Shown: piece by piece, positions 9,795-19,611 of the stretch
Numbering within the stretch: position 1 is the stretch's first letter
Layout: each line of letters opens with the position of its first letter
Assembly (NCBI RefSeq): GCF_020166395.1
Contig: NZ_JAIQXU010000006.1
Coordinates: forward strand, 114,206 to 178,205
Length of the DNA stretch: 64,000 nt
Direction of reading: 5' to 3'
Source: Deinococcus betulae
Lineage (GTDB): Bacteria > Deinococcota > Deinococci > Deinococcales > Deinococcaceae
Translations under genes and position numbers: made by a program
Notes under the pieces: generated by a model
What the model was told of the DNA's origin: nothing
The model's input: only the letters and a program-made list of their open reading frames with translations
Database searches by the model: none

Positions 9795-9844
9795 AAAAAA
9801 TTGACCGACAGCCCTGGGAAAAAGTCCCGTAGGTTCTGTCGGTC
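9795..9844 (-). terminator. Leader hairpin with T-run before the surface operon (possible attenuator)
   Basis: On the minus strand GACCGACAG pairs perfectly with CTGTCGGTC, an inner CCT..GGGA/TCCC..AGG helix extends the stem, and AATTTTTTG follows at once. This is the form of an intrinsic terminator. It lies only about 23 bases upstream of the first surface gene, with no other minus-strand gene between it and carA, so it either ends carA transcripts or attenuates the surface operon. Confidence 0.65.
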
Positions 9845-10039
9845 GCGCCACTGGCTCCTCACCTGACATAAGCGCCCGGATGCGCCAGGTGGTTCATTGC
9901 CTCAGAGGGTATCTCGGTTGGACAGAATGAGAGCAGCCCCTGGGCTTCACCTCTGACAGATTCATATCTGACTCAGGTGTCACTATGAGATTTCTCACGC
10001 TCCGTCCGAGGCTATCATCCCGGCCTGGGTGCCCCGCTG
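9845..10039 (-). promoter_or_regulatory. Leader/intergenic region between carA and the surface operon
   Basis: A perfect TTGACA (10038-10043, minus strand) overlaps the carA stop codon. The best -10 hexamer, GATGAT after 18 bases, is poor. Further in, minus-strand TATGAAT lies near 9966, with no convincing -35. The region also has short inverted repeats (CTGACAGATTCATATCTGACTCAGGTGTCA-type halves near 9953-9982). A promoter for the surface operon probably lies here, but I cannot place it firmly. Confidence 0.3.
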
Positions 10040-11224
<1,185 letters not shown>

Positions 11225-11302
11225 GCGTGTGTCCTCCATTCGCGCCTCGCTGGACGCGTTTCATGGCTGGGCCAGCGCAGCACCGTGGTCCCCAGGCGGG
11301 GC

Positions 11303-12970
11303 TTACCAGCGGTAGCGCACGTTCGCCTTGCCGATGATGACATTCCCCGACACGCCGCGCTGTGAGGTCATGCCGTCAAAGCGGTTGATCACGTCGGCCG
11401 CCGCGTTCATGACTGGCGCCAGAAACTCATTGAGGTCCTCGTCTTGCAGGTCTTCGGGCAGGCTGCCCAGCAGGTCTTGGCCGGTCAGGGCCGGCAGGTC
11501 AGGGGTGTAGCCAAAGCCCGCCGAGGCGGTGGTGTCCAGGCCCGCCGCCCGGAAGGCCGCACTCTGGCCCAGGGTGGCTGGGGTCTCGTCCAGGGCCGCC
11601 TGCAGCGCCTCGTCACTGAACGCCGTGACCAGGTAGCCGTCCCGGAAGCCGTAGACCATTTTCAGGCCGGCCAGCAGGGTGTCCACCTGTTCCATGCTCT
11701 GCATGGCGGCGCCCAGGCCCATCATGCCCATGCCGCCCAGGGCGTCCATGTCCTCGCCGTCCATGACGCCCTTCATGGCGCCGCCCAACGTCTCTTTCAG
11801 GGTGGCCCGCACGCCCTGAATGGCCGAGTTCACGCTGGCCGCGTACTCGGGCAGGTGGGCTTCGGCCGCCGCCTGGTCGGTGACGCGCTGGTAGGACACG
11901 CTGGCGGCCAGCGAGGCCAGGGGGTCTTCCTGATTCAGGCTGGCCTTGGTGCCGCCGGCCAGGGTGACCTGCGCGCACTCGCCGCCCAGGTACGCCCCCG
12001 AACGTTCCAGGTGGCTGGCCAGCTGGCTGTCGGTCAGGAACCCAAAGGGCTCCAAGAGGTCAATGCGGGTCAGCCAGCGGCCCAGGTACGCGCCCGATTC
12101 GGGGGCGCAGGCGCTGGCCTGAACGGCCTCTACGTCGGCCGGGATGATGTCCTGCACACCGAAGTCGGTGGTGGCGGTCAGGATGCGGCGCAGCGGGGCG
12201 TCCTTGCCGGCCGTGTTCACCGCCTGCGCGGAGGTGGTGGTCAGGCCGCTGGCGGTGGTGGTCAGGCCCCCGGCCACCTGGCCCAGGGTGTCAATGGCGT
12301 CCACGACGGGCGAGAGCAGGCGCGGCAAAAAGACCTGGGTCAGCGAGGAACGGATGACCTTGGCGGTGGCCGAGAAGTTGGCATACAGGCCAAATTCATT
12401 GGTGCCCGCCGCGCGGCTGACTGCCGCGTAGGCCGACGACGCAGCCAGCGTGGGCGCCGCCTTGCCGCTCAGGCGCCCCAGGTAGGACATCAGCAGGGCC
12501 TTGTTGGTCGACACGTACACCAGGCCGCCCGACTGCCCTGCGAACAGGTCGCCCTGGCGCGAGAAGGTGTAGTTGCCCACGCGCGCGCCCGGCTTCTTGC
12601 TGCCCAGCATCTCACGTGACAGTTCACCGGCCCGCGCCACGGCCAGCAGCTCTGGGGTAAAGGTGTTGCGTTTTTCCTGCACGGCAAACACGCCCGCCAC
12701 GCCCTCGCGGCCCAGGAAGTCGGTCAGGAGGGCCTGCACACCGTCCAGCATGGCGGCGGGGCTGTCTTCCTCATCCAGCTGAACGGCGTCCAGCACGCGC
12801 GTCAGCACCCCGCCGAAGCGCTTCAGTGCGGGCGCGGCGTTTTTCGTTTCCAGCGTCAGCAGCGCGCCGGCGGGCAGCGAGTTCGCCAGAGGCTTCTGGG
12901 CGCTCTGGGCAGAGGCGGCCCCGGCCAGGCTGAGGGTCAGGAGGGACGCGGCAGTCAGGAAGCGTGTCAT
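11303..12970 (-). CDS. Secreted DUF3352-like protein, 555 aa
   Basis: The start at 12970 gives a clean signal peptide (MTRFLTAASLLTLSLAGAASA) and has TAGGAT seven bases upstream, the leaderless-promoter arrangement common in this genome; longer in-frame starts run into the neighbouring gene's 3' end. The body resembles DUF3352-type proteins, which have an N-terminal LPAGALLTLETKN segment, long alternating beta/helix stretches and a module comparing per-object values. There are Met/Gly-rich residues (ALGGMGMMGLGAAMQ) around position 415. It is exported, and its function is unknown. It is 78 bases upstream of carA and probably co-transcribed, though no functional link to carbamoyl phosphate is evident. 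Confidence 0.75.
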   Translation of the reverse strand: MTRFLTAASLLTLSLAGAASAQSAQKPLANSLPAGALLTLETKNAAPALKRFGGVLTRVLDAVQLDEEDSPAAMLDGVQALLTDFLGREGVAGVFAVQEKRNTFTPELLAVARAGELSREMLGSKKPGARVGNYTFSRQGDLFAGQSGGLVYVSTNKALLMSYLGRLSGKAAPTLAASSAYAAVSRAAGTNEFGLYANFSATAKVIRSSLTQVFLPRLLSPVVDAIDTLGQVAGGLTTTASGLTTTSAQAVNTAGKDAPLRRILTATTDFGVQDIIPADVEAVQASACAPESGAYLGRWLTRIDLLEPFGFLTDSQLASHLERSGAYLGGECAQVTLAGGTKASLNQEDPLASLAASVSYQRVTDQAAAEAHLPEYAASVNSAIQGVRATLKETLGGAMKGVMDGEDMDALGGMGMMGLGAAMQSMEQVDTLLAGLKMVYGFRDGYLVTAFSDEALQAALDETPATLGQSAAFRAAGLDTTASAGFGYTPDLPALTGQDLLGSLPEDLQDEDLNEFLAPVMNAAADVINRFDGMTSQRGVSGNVIIGKANVRYRW

Positions 12971-13020
12971 CCCCTGCATCCTATCCGCCCGGTCAGCCCC
13001 TAGGGGCCGAAGATGCCGCC

Positions 13021-13548
13021 TCATGTCAGGGTCCTGAACATGGCGATTTCGTTGCAGTTCTCGAAGAACGCGCAGCGCTGGCATTCGCTCCAGACCTTGG
13101 GGTGAAGGTTGGTCTTGTCAATTCGGACGAAGCCGCATTTCTCGAAAAAGCCCTGCTGGTAGGTCCAGGCGAACAGCGCGGGCAGGTCAATGGCGCGGGC
13201 CTCAGCCTCACAGGCTTCCACCAGCTGCTTACCCAGCCCCCGGCCCTGCATGTGAGGGTGAATGGCCAGGCCGCGCACCTCGGCCAGGTCTGGGGCCAGA
13301 AGATGCAACCCGCAGGCCCCGGCCAGCCCCCCCGGCTTGTCCTCATGCGGCGCCGCCATCACCAGATGGAAGTCCCGAATCGTCTCGGCCAGCAGGGCGC
13401 GCGAGCGCACCAGCATCAGCCCCCGCGCGGCCCAGTACCCGATGAGTTCGTGAATGGCCTCAATGTCCGAGAGCTTGGCCTTGCGCGTCGACAGCGGCGC
13501 CTGGGGGTGTAGATCGGGGACCGCGATGGAATCGAGGGCGAGGGTCAT
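13021..13548 (-). CDS. argA: Short ArgA-type N-acetylglutamate synthase (GNAT)
   Basis: The 175-residue GNAT protein has the acetyl-CoA loop HPHMQGRGLGKQLV (about residues 96-110) and begins RKAKLSDIEAIHELI. The C-terminal signature KVWSECQRCAFFENCNE, a Cys-x2-Cys-x5-Cys cluster, is found in the short stand-alone N-acetylglutamate synthases of bacteria that lack the long ArgA. These transfer acetyl from acetyl-CoA to glutamate in the first arginine step. Neighbouring argH, argG and carA support the role. The cysteines may bind a metal. Its 3' end overlaps the 5' flank of the downstream secreted-protein gene. A generic acetyltransferase remains possible. Confidence 0.75.
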   Translation of the reverse strand: MTLALDSIAVPDLHPQAPLSTRKAKLSDIEAIHELIGYWAARGLMLVRSRALLAETIRDFHLVMAAPHEDKPGGLAGACGLHLLAPDLAEVRGLAIHPHMQGRGLGKQLVEACEAEARAIDLPALFAWTYQQGFFEKCGFVRIDKTNLHPKVWSECQRCAFFENCNEIAMFRTLT

Positions 13549-13612
13549 GAGGTGCCCTCAAGAGGTAGGCAGGACGCGGGCCCGGCCTTCGCCGCACCCC
13601 ACGCTGCTGTGC

Positions 13613-14062
13613 TTAGCCCAGGGTTCGCATCCAGGTGGTGCCGCCCGGCCGCTCGCCGCGCGCGCGGTAGGCCTGAATCTGGGGTGCGTCGGGCAGGTCG
13701 CCCATCACGACGGCCAGCGGCACCTGCTGAAAGCCAAAGTTGCTCCAGTCGCCACTCTTGGAAAACAGGTAAACCGTGCGGTCGCCGCGGCCCTGGGCGT
13801 ATTCCAGAGCGCTCATGACCAGCCGCCGGCCCAGGCCGCCGCCCCGCACATCGGGCAAGACGGCCGCTCCGCGCAGCAGCGAGGCTCCCTCGCCGTGCTC
13901 CAGGCCGATGGCGCCCACCGGCTGCCCTCCTCGTTCCATCACCCAGTAGGTCGTGCCTTCGGCCAGCGCGGCGTCGGTGTCCAGGCCCGCATCGTGGAAC
14001 ACGCGGGTCACAGTGTCTTTGTCGGTGGGGCTGGCCAGGCGAATCTGCACAGAATCGGTCAT
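13613..14062 (-). CDS. GNAT acetyltransferase (paralogue 1 of a tandem pair)
   Basis: ATG at 14062 follows AAGGAG with good spacing. The 149 residues form a single GNAT fold with the acetyl-CoA P-loop DVRGGGLGRRLV at about 73-84. The segments GTTYWVMERGGQPVGAIGLEHGEGASLLR and YLFSKSGDWSNFGF closely parallel the next gene (STYWIAELDGVPGGCIGLEH, YLFSEEAGDYWRRFGF), so the two arose by tandem duplication. The shape resembles ArsN2-type and amino-acid acetyltransferases. The position between argA and argH suggests a role in amino-acid acetylation, but the substrate is unknown. Confidence 0.85.
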   Translation of the reverse strand: MTDSVQIRLASPTDKDTVTRVFHDAGLDTDAALAEGTTYWVMERGGQPVGAIGLEHGEGASLLRGAAVLPDVRGGGLGRRLVMSALEYAQGRGDRTVYLFSKSGDWSNFGFQQVPLAVVMGDLPDAPQIQAYRARGERPGGTTWMRTLG

Positions 14063-14176
14063 GGAAGACTCCTTGGAATGGCAGGGGGCGTGGGGTCACA
14101 GTGACCACCAGTCGGGACAGGTTGTGCGTGGCGGCAGCATAGCGCAAGAGCCCCTGGAAGCGGTGCCGATTCGGCT

Positions 14177-14677
14177 TCACCCCCTCTCCCCTCCCCCGCG
14201 CTGGCCCTCCTGCGGCTGCACGTCCAGCCGCCAGGCCTGCTCATCGGCAATCCAGCCGCGCGTTAGGCCGCTGTGTACCTGGGGCGCGTCCGGCAGCGCC
14301 GCGCTGATTTCAGCCGCCGTCACCGGCACGAAGCCAAAGCGGCGCCAGTAGTCTCCTGCTTCCTCGCTAAACAGGTACACGCTGCGGTCGCCGCGTAGGG
14401 TGGCGTGGGTCAGGGCACTGCGCACCAGCGCGCGGCCCAGGCCCTGCGAGCGGGCGTCCGGCAGGACGGCAGTGGACCGGACCAGGGACACGCCTTCGCC
14501 GTGTTCCAGACCGATGCAGCCGCCAGGGACGCCGTCCAACTCGGCAATCCAGTAGGTGCTGCCTTGCGGGGTCACGCTGGCCGTATACAGGCCGCAGCGC
14601 GCGAGCAGGTCGAGAATGGTGGAAAAGTCTTCGGGCTGCGCCTGGCGCAGTTTGACGTGCATGTCAGTTAAGGTCAT
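14177..14677 (-). CDS. GNAT acetyltransferase (paralogue 2 of a tandem pair)
   Basis: The 166-residue protein is a sister of the preceding GNAT, with the acetyl-CoA loop DARSQGLGRALV near residue 80 and the shared GCIGLEHGEGVSLVRS strand. CGGAG precedes the ATG at 14677; an in-frame ATG five codons later is also usable. The C-terminus carries a charged tail of about 20 residues (QPQEGQRGGGERG) that its sister lacks. It lies 52 bases downstream of the HIT gene on the same strand, consistent with one long transcript. Substrate unknown. Confidence 0.85.
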   Translation of the reverse strand: MTLTDMHVKLRQAQPEDFSTILDLLARCGLYTASVTPQGSTYWIAELDGVPGGCIGLEHGEGVSLVRSTAVLPDARSQGLGRALVRSALTHATLRGDRSVYLFSEEAGDYWRRFGFVPVTAAEISAALPDAPQVHSGLTRGWIADEQAWRLDVQPQEGQRGGGERG

Positions 14678-14729
14678 GAAGGGCTCCGGGAGAAGGCAGG
14701 GGGCAAGTGACGGCGAGCAGGACCGGCGG

Positions 14730-15206
14730 TCATCGTCGTCGCGTCTGGTCCGCCCGGACCGCCGCTTTCAGGAAGGAGCGCACCCCCGCCCCCGCCGAGG
14801 CGTCCGTGGCCCAGCGCGGAATCACATGCAGGTGAACGTGGGGAATGTGTTGGCCGCCGACCGGGAAGACGTTCCAGCCCACGGTGTACCCGTCCGGCTG
14901 CACGGTGGCGTCCAGATACGCCTGGACCTCAGCCAGCAGGGCGTGGGTGGCGGCGGCTTCCTCTGGTGTGAGGTCAAACACCGTTTCACAGGGCCGCCGG
15001 GGGACGATCAGGCCTGAAAACGGCAGCCCTTCGGCGTAGCGCGCGTCCTGGGTGTAGACGCACAGCTCGTTGTCCAGCAGCACCTCGCCACCGGCAAATT
15101 CGGCGCGTGTGGTCAGCGGATTCTGGTGCGGCGCGGCCAGATGCGCGGCCCACTCCTGCTGCCGCGTGGCCAGCAGGGTGCCGTCCAGGGTCACGGGCAC
15201 GTCCAC
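14730..15206 (-). CDS. HIT-family nucleotide hydrolase
   Basis: The 158-residue protein has the histidine triad HVHLHV (about residues 124-129), preceded by GGQHIPHVH, which classifies it as a HIT protein (nucleoside phosphoramidate or dinucleoside polyphosphate hydrolase). An N-terminal LLDNELCVYTQDARYAEG strand and GLIVPRR match the family core. The GTG start lies just five bases after the argH stop, and the ribosome site GGAGG is inside the end of argH, so translation is probably coupled. It is longer than typical HinT proteins (about 110-140), and the exact substrate is unknown. Confidence 0.9.
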   Translation of the reverse strand: MDVPVTLDGTLLATRQQEWAAHLAAPHQNPLTTRAEFAGGEVLLDNELCVYTQDARYAEGLPFSGLIVPRRPCETVFDLTPEEAAATHALLAEVQAYLDATVQPDGYTVGWNVFPVGGQHIPHVHLHVIPRWATDASAGAGVRSFLKAAVRADQTRRR

Positions 15207-15211
15207 GGCCT

Positions 15212-16996
15212 TCAGCCCTCCAGCGCCTGCCGGGCGGCTGCGATGGCTTCAGCCACTCGTTCCGGCGCCGTGCCGCCGTGGCTCTGGCGACCCCGAACGC
15301 TTTGTTCGACGGTCAGCCCCTGCGCCACCTCAGCCCCCAGCAGCGGGTGGGCGGCGCGCAGTTCAGCCTCGGTCAGGTCCCACAGTTGGCGGCCCGAACG
15401 GCTGGCCAGGCCCACCAGGCCGCCCACGACCTCATGCGCTTCGCGGAACGGCACGCCTTGCCGCGCCAGAAAGTCAGCCACGTCGGTCGCGGTGGAATAG
15501 CCGCGCGCCGCCGCCGCCTTTGTCACCTCGGCGTGCCACACCGTTTTGGGCAGCATGTCGGCGTACAGGCGAAGCACGATGCTGAGGGTGTCGTAGGAGT
15601 CAAACACGCCTTCCTTGTCTTCCTGCAGGTCCTTGTTGTAGGCCAGCGGCGTGCCCTTCACCACCGTCAACAGGCCCATCAGATTGCCAAAGAGGCGCCC
15701 CGCCTTACCGCGCGCCAGCTCGGAGACATCCGGGTTTTTCTTCTGCGGCATGATGCTGGAGCCGGTGGTGTGACTGTCCGGCAGTGTGAGAAAGCCAAAC
15801 TCGAAGGTGGAATACAAGATCAGTTCTTCCGAGAGGCGTGAAAGGTGCGCCCCCAGAATGGCGCCTGCGCTTAGGAATTCCAGCGCAAAGTCGCGGCTAC
15901 CGACGCCGTCCAGGCTGTTGGCCGTGGGACGCGCGAAGCCCAGCGCGGCGGCGGTCGCGTGGCGGTCAATGGGCCAGGGCGTGCCCGCCAGTGCCGAGGA
16001 GCCCAGCGGCGACTCGTCCATGCGCTCGGCGGCGTCCCGGAAGCGGCCCTCGTCGCGTTCCAGCATGGCCACGTAGGCCATGAACCAGTGCGAGAGCAGG
16101 ATGGGCTGCGCCACTTGCAGGTGGGTGTAGCCGGGCAGGATGACCTCGGCGGCCAGGTGTTTTTCGGCCTCTGCAAGCATGACGGCCCGGAGCGCCCGCG
16201 TCTTGTCGGCCAGGTCCAGGGCCGCAGCTTTGGTAAAGAGGCGGAAATCCACCGCCACCTGATCGTTGCGGCTGCGCGCAGTGTGCAGCTTGCCTGCCAC
16301 CGGCCCGATGCGGTCACGCAGCGCGGCTTCCACATTCATATGCACGTCTTCGCGGTCCAGCCGCCACTGGAAGATGCCGGCGCGAATGTCGGCCAGAACG
16401 TCGTGCAGGCCGTCAGCAATCTGCGTCACTTCTTCGGCACTCAGGATGCCAACCTGGCCCAGCATCGCCACATGGGCTAGCGACCCCTGAATATCCTGCT
16501 CGGCCAGTCGCTGATCGAACCCAACGGAAGCGTTGAAGAGTTCAACGAGGCCGTCAGTGGCTTCAGCGAAGCGGCCACCCCAGAGCTTTTTGTCTACAGG
16601 AGGCTCAAGAACAGTCTCTAGCGCTGGAGACTGCTCTTCAAAGGGGACAAATTCCTCAGCAATATAGTTGAGCACATCAATTTCTTCTCTATCAGTACCA
16701 GTCTCTAGATCACGACCGATACCAACAAGAACAGTGAAGCTTTGATTATCAAACCCCTCATGAATTGCACGACCAGCATAACAGTAATTGACGGCAGATC
16801 CATGGGAGAATCCAGCATCTTTTAGCCACGCAATCCAATTTCTTCCACCCGAATCGACATACATCTGGCGTGCACTGTATACCTTGGAAGCTAGTTCTTT
16901 TCTTTCGGGCAGTGAGCGCGAATAACGCAGTTTTATTAAATCACTCTTGACTCTATCAAGAAGGGTCTGACTTTCGCGTGAATGTAATTCAGACAT
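15212..16996 (-). CDS. argH: Argininosuccinate lyase with a foreign low-GC N-terminal extension
   Basis: Residues from about 136 are a complete argininosuccinate lyase: KKLWGGRFAEATDG start, central TARSRNDQVA, and the signature GSSIMPQKKNPD. It cleaves argininosuccinate to arginine and fumarate. The protein is 594 residues, against about 460 for the family. The first 135 residues are not lyase; they read SRSLPERKELASKVYSARQM and NWIAWLKDAGFSHGSAVNY, vaguely like the helical DUF3102-type modules of plasmid or phage proteins. Their DNA is about 45% GC by hand count over 16621-16980, while the neighbours are near 65-70%. There is no in-frame start codon at the lyase boundary, so translation must begin inside the foreign part. 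ATG 16996 overlaps the upstream GNAT stop by eight bases. Confidence 0.9.
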   Translation of the reverse strand: MSELHSRESQTLLDRVKSDLIKLRYSRSLPERKELASKVYSARQMYVDSGGRNWIAWLKDAGFSHGSAVNYCYAGRAIHEGFDNQSFTVLVGIGRDLETGTDREEIDVLNYIAEEFVPFEEQSPALETVLEPPVDKKLWGGRFAEATDGLVELFNASVGFDQRLAEQDIQGSLAHVAMLGQVGILSAEEVTQIADGLHDVLADIRAGIFQWRLDREDVHMNVEAALRDRIGPVAGKLHTARSRNDQVAVDFRLFTKAAALDLADKTRALRAVMLAEAEKHLAAEVILPGYTHLQVAQPILLSHWFMAYVAMLERDEGRFRDAAERMDESPLGSSALAGTPWPIDRHATAAALGFARPTANSLDGVGSRDFALEFLSAGAILGAHLSRLSEELILYSTFEFGFLTLPDSHTTGSSIMPQKKNPDVSELARGKAGRLFGNLMGLLTVVKGTPLAYNKDLQEDKEGVFDSYDTLSIVLRLYADMLPKTVWHAEVTKAAAARGYSTATDVADFLARQGVPFREAHEVVGGLVGLASRSGRQLWDLTEAELRAAHPLLGAEVAQGLTVEQSVRGRQSHGGTAPERVAEAIAAARQALEG

Positions 16997-17456
16997 CAGC
17001 TAGCTCCTTCACCAGCACCACGGGCGGCGGGCTGGCCGGGTGAGCGTGGGCGTACCGCTCATCCACCGGCCTGTAGCCCAACCTCTCGTAAAACGGCAGC
17101 ACCTCCAGGTTGTACTGGCTGACGGCCAGCAGCACCCGTTCGTAGCCGCCTATCCGGGCGGCGTGTTCGACCTCACGCACGAGGCGGCGCCCCACGCCCT
17201 GCCCGCGTGACCCTGGGCAGGTCGCCAGTTTGTTCAGGGTCAGGGCGGCCTCGCCGTCGGGGCGGTAGCCCACACACCCCAGCACCTCTTCACTCTCGCC
17301 GTAAGCCAGAAACCCCCCAGCGCCCGGCGAGAACAGCGACCGCTCCAGGTCTGCCGGGGTGGTGCGGTTCCAGCTGCTGCGGGGGTCCATCCCGGCGGCC
17401 ATCATGACGGCGTGAAAGGCGGGGATGTCGTTGGGACCGACAGGCCGCACACTCAC
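16989..17456 (-). CDS. GNAT acetyltransferase
   Basis: The 155-residue GNAT has the loop CPGSRGQGVGRRLV near residue 80 and a typical C-terminal LPFYERLGYRP strand. GTG at 17456 overlaps the TGA of the preceding GNAT in a GTGA junction, so the two are translationally coupled. The last three codons fall in the low-GC tract that enters argH, and its TGA overlaps the ATG of the argH extension, which suggests the insertion may also have altered this gene's last residues (KELADV). Substrate unknown. Confidence 0.85.
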   Translation of the reverse strand: MSVRPVGPNDIPAFHAVMMAAGMDPRSSWNRTTPADLERSLFSPGAGGFLAYGESEEVLGCVGYRPDGEAALTLNKLATCPGSRGQGVGRRLVREVEHAARIGGYERVLLAVSQYNLEVLPFYERLGYRPVDERYAHAHPASPPPVVLVKELADV

Positions 17457-17938
17457 AGCGCGTCTCCCAGTGTCAGGCGCAGTTCGGGATGAGCCGCCTC
17501 AACGAAGCCCAGACGCTCGTAAATGGCGCGGCCCTGGGCCGAAGCGTGCAGCGACACGCTCCTGAGCCCACGCGCCTGCACCTCTGCCAGAACGGCGCGC
17601 ATCAATGCGTCGGCCAGCCCCTGACGGCGACTCTGGGGTGCCACGTAGACATTCAGCACGTAAGCCCGCACGGTGGCCGGCTCGTCTGTAGTCGGCGCCT
17701 TGGGATGAAACATCAGCCCCGCGCTGCCCAGCGGTCTACCCGTCTCCTCGGCCACGAAGCCCACGTAGTCACCCGACGCCAGCACGCTGCGCAGCCAACC
17801 GGTCCACAGGTCCACCTGCGCCTGCGCCTCTTCAGGCGTCAGGTCGCCCATGTCGGTAAACATCTGGGCGCGGTGAGCGGCAATCACCGGGGCGTCGTCC
17901 GGTACAGCGCGCCGGAGGGAAGGAACAGGCTGCGCCAC
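17453..17938 (-). CDS. GNAT acetyltransferase
   Basis: The 161-residue protein has the GNAT core with VLNVYVAPQSRRQGLADALM (about residues 95-115), where the usual Gly-x-Gly is reduced to RRQGLA, and the end motif AIYERLGFVEA. The GTG start lies three bases beyond the argG stop. A clear Shine-Dalgarno is missing, so it is probably translated by coupling with argG. It is the second gene of the argG operon. Many arginine operons carry GNAT genes; whether it acts on an arginine intermediate cannot be told. Confidence 0.82.
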   Translation of the reverse strand: MAQPVPSLRRAVPDDAPVIAAHRAQMFTDMGDLTPEEAQAQVDLWTGWLRSVLASGDYVGFVAEETGRPLGSAGLMFHPKAPTTDEPATVRAYVLNVYVAPQSRRQGLADALMRAVLAEVQARGLRSVSLHASAQGRAIYERLGFVEAAHPELRLTLGDAL

Positions 17939-17941
17939 CCC

Positions 17942-19183
17942 TTACACCTGCGCGGGTTCCGGCTCGGGCTGCTCGGCCTTGGCGGCCACACGGGCCTGCA
18001 CCCGCATCCTCAGGGCATTGAGCTTGATGAATGCACCGGCGTCGTGCTGGTTGTAGTCACCGCCCGCTTCAAACGAGACCAGGTCTTTGTCGTACAGGCT
18101 CTGCGGCGCCTTGCGGCCTACGACGGTGCAGTTGCCCTTGTACAGCTTCAGGCGCGCGGTGCCGGTGACGCTGGCGGCAATGTGGTCAAAGTACACCTGC
18201 AGGGCCTCGCGCTCGGGGGCAAACCAGAAGCCGTTGTAGACCAGTTCGGCGTACTTGGGGCTCAGCTGATCACGCTGGTGCAGCACCTCGCGGTCCAGAG
18301 TCAGGCTTTCCACGGCGCGGCGCGCGTGGTACAGCAGCGTGCCGCCGGGCGTTTCATACACGCCACGCGACTTCATGCCCACAAAGCGGTTTTCCACGAG
18401 GTCCAGACGGCCCACGCCGTGCTTGCCCCCCAGTTCGTTGGCCTTGGCCAGCAGGGCGGCGGGCGAGAACGCCTCACCGTTGATGCTGACGGGATTGCCC
18501 GCTTCAAACGTTACTTCCACGTATTCGGGTTCATTGGGGGCCTGCTGGGGGTCGGCCGTCAGCTTGAACATATGCGCGGGCGGCTCGGCCCAGGGGTCTT
18601 CCAGAATGCCGCCTTCATAGGAAATATGCAGGAGGTTGGCGTCGGTAGACCAGGGGTCTTTTTTGGTGGTGGGCACCGGAATGCCGTGTTCATGGGCAAA
18701 GGCTTCCAGGTCAGCGCGCCCCTGGAAAGTCCAGTCGCGCCAGGGGGCCACCGTCACGATGTCGGGCTGCAGAGCGTAGGCCGTCATCTCAAAACGTACC
18801 TGATCGTTGCCCTTACCGGTGGCCCCGTGCGAGACCGCCACGGCGCCCTCCTTCTGCGCAATCTCGACCATCTTCTTGGCGATCAGTGGGCGGGCAATCG
18901 AGGTGCCCAGCAGGTAAAACCCCTCGTACAGCGCCGAGGTGCGGAACATGGGAAACACGTAGTCGCGCACGAACTCTTCACGCAGGTCCAGCGCGTAGGC
19001 CGCCACGGCGCCCGTATTCAGCGCCTTGACGCGGGCTTCTTCGACCTCATCGCCCTGGCCCAGGTCGGCGGTAAAGGCCACCACATCGTAGTTCCGCTCG
19101 GTCTGAAGCCACTTGAGGATGATGCTGGTGTCCAGGCCGCCGCTGTAAGCCAGCACGATTTTCTGCCGCTGCTCGTTTGCCAT
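17942..19183 (-). CDS. argG: Argininosuccinate synthase
   Basis: The 413-residue enzyme joins citrulline and aspartate using ATP. The PP-loop AYSGGLDTS lies at residues 11-19, and [13 protein letters not shown] and [19 protein letters not shown] are diagnostic. ATG at 19183 has AGGAG upstream; in-frame ATGs further upstream lie in the promoter region. It is the first gene of the arginine block, with two GNATs and argH directly behind it. A palindromic TATGC-rich region sits about 150 bases upstream and probably controls it. Confidence 0.97.
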   Translation of the reverse strand: MANEQRQKIVLAYSGGLDTSIILKWLQTERNYDVVAFTADLGQGDEVEEARVKALNTGAVAAYALDLREEFVRDYVFPMFRTSALYEGFYLLGTSIARPLIAKKMVEIAQKEGAVAVSHGATGKGNDQVRFEMTAYALQPDIVTVAPWRDWTFQGRADLEAFAHEHGIPVPTTKKDPWSTDANLLHISYEGGILEDPWAEPPAHMFKLTADPQQAPNEPEYVEVTFEAGNPVSINGEAFSPAALLAKANELGGKHGVGRLDLVENRFVGMKSRGVYETPGGTLLYHARRAVESLTLDREVLHQRDQLSPKYAELVYNGFWFAPEREALQVYFDHIAASVTGTARLKLYKGNCTVVGRKAPQSLYDKDLVSFEAGGDYNQHDAGAFIKLNALRMRVQARVAAKAEQPEPEPAQV

Positions 19184-19295
19184 AGGGGAATTGTCTCCTG
19201 TATGTGTGAAGGTCATGCAAGGTGGCCCGGCAAGCACGCGCCGCCCGACTTCTCTGTGGAAGTCAGGCGAGCGGTTAGCGTCGGGAGGTCAGGGT

Positions 19296-19352
19296 CTGCA
19301 TCTATGTATGGTTATGCGTTAAATCCGCATAGCTATGCACAGAGCGTATCAA
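19296..19352 (-). promoter_or_regulatory. Candidate argG promoter and arginine-operator region
   Basis: On the minus strand TTGATA (19347-19352) is followed by TATGCG after about 15 bases. A perfect 12-base palindrome GCATAGCTATGC (19327-19338) overlaps the -10, and further TATGC/GCATA copies stand at 19312-19318 and 19301-19309. Stacked 6-base half-sites of this type resemble ArgR operators in layout, although not the E. coli consensus. carB upstream holds a related TGCATAAGTTTGCA. Confidence 0.4.
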
Positions 19353-19611
19353 GGGTGCCCAAGGGGGTCAAGCGGCCTGTCCAGCAGCAGGCGCCTTAGA
19401 GGCAGGGCAGCTCCGTCTTGCGGGGCTTCGGAAATAGTCCAGACGCCTCGGGCCATTAGACCGCTCTCTGGCCGCCAGTCAGGGCGCACTGCACGTCTAG
19501 GTGCATCCCTATCCTGGCTTTTTCACCCATTCCGACAACAGAAAAACCCTCTTCCGGTGGAATACGCCGCAAGAAGAAGAGTCAGCAGAGACGATGAATT
19601 CTTTCAACGGA
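19353..19611. other. Intergenic stretch between argG and the barrel gene, no gene seen
   Basis: Roughly 260 bases with no convincing coding potential, no repeats longer than a few bases and somewhat lower GC toward 19520-19600 (AAGAAGAAGAG). I see nothing recognisable apart from the hairpin that follows. Confidence 0.5.

Noticed and set aside
16575..16996. Integrase, terminal repeats or target duplication around the low-GC argH module.
   Set aside because: No flanking direct repeats longer than a few bases and no recombinase nearby, so a named mobile element cannot be claimed.
17489..19399. A 636-codon plus-strand frame opposite argG.
   Set aside because: argG with all its motifs lies on the other strand; the plus frame has no family features.
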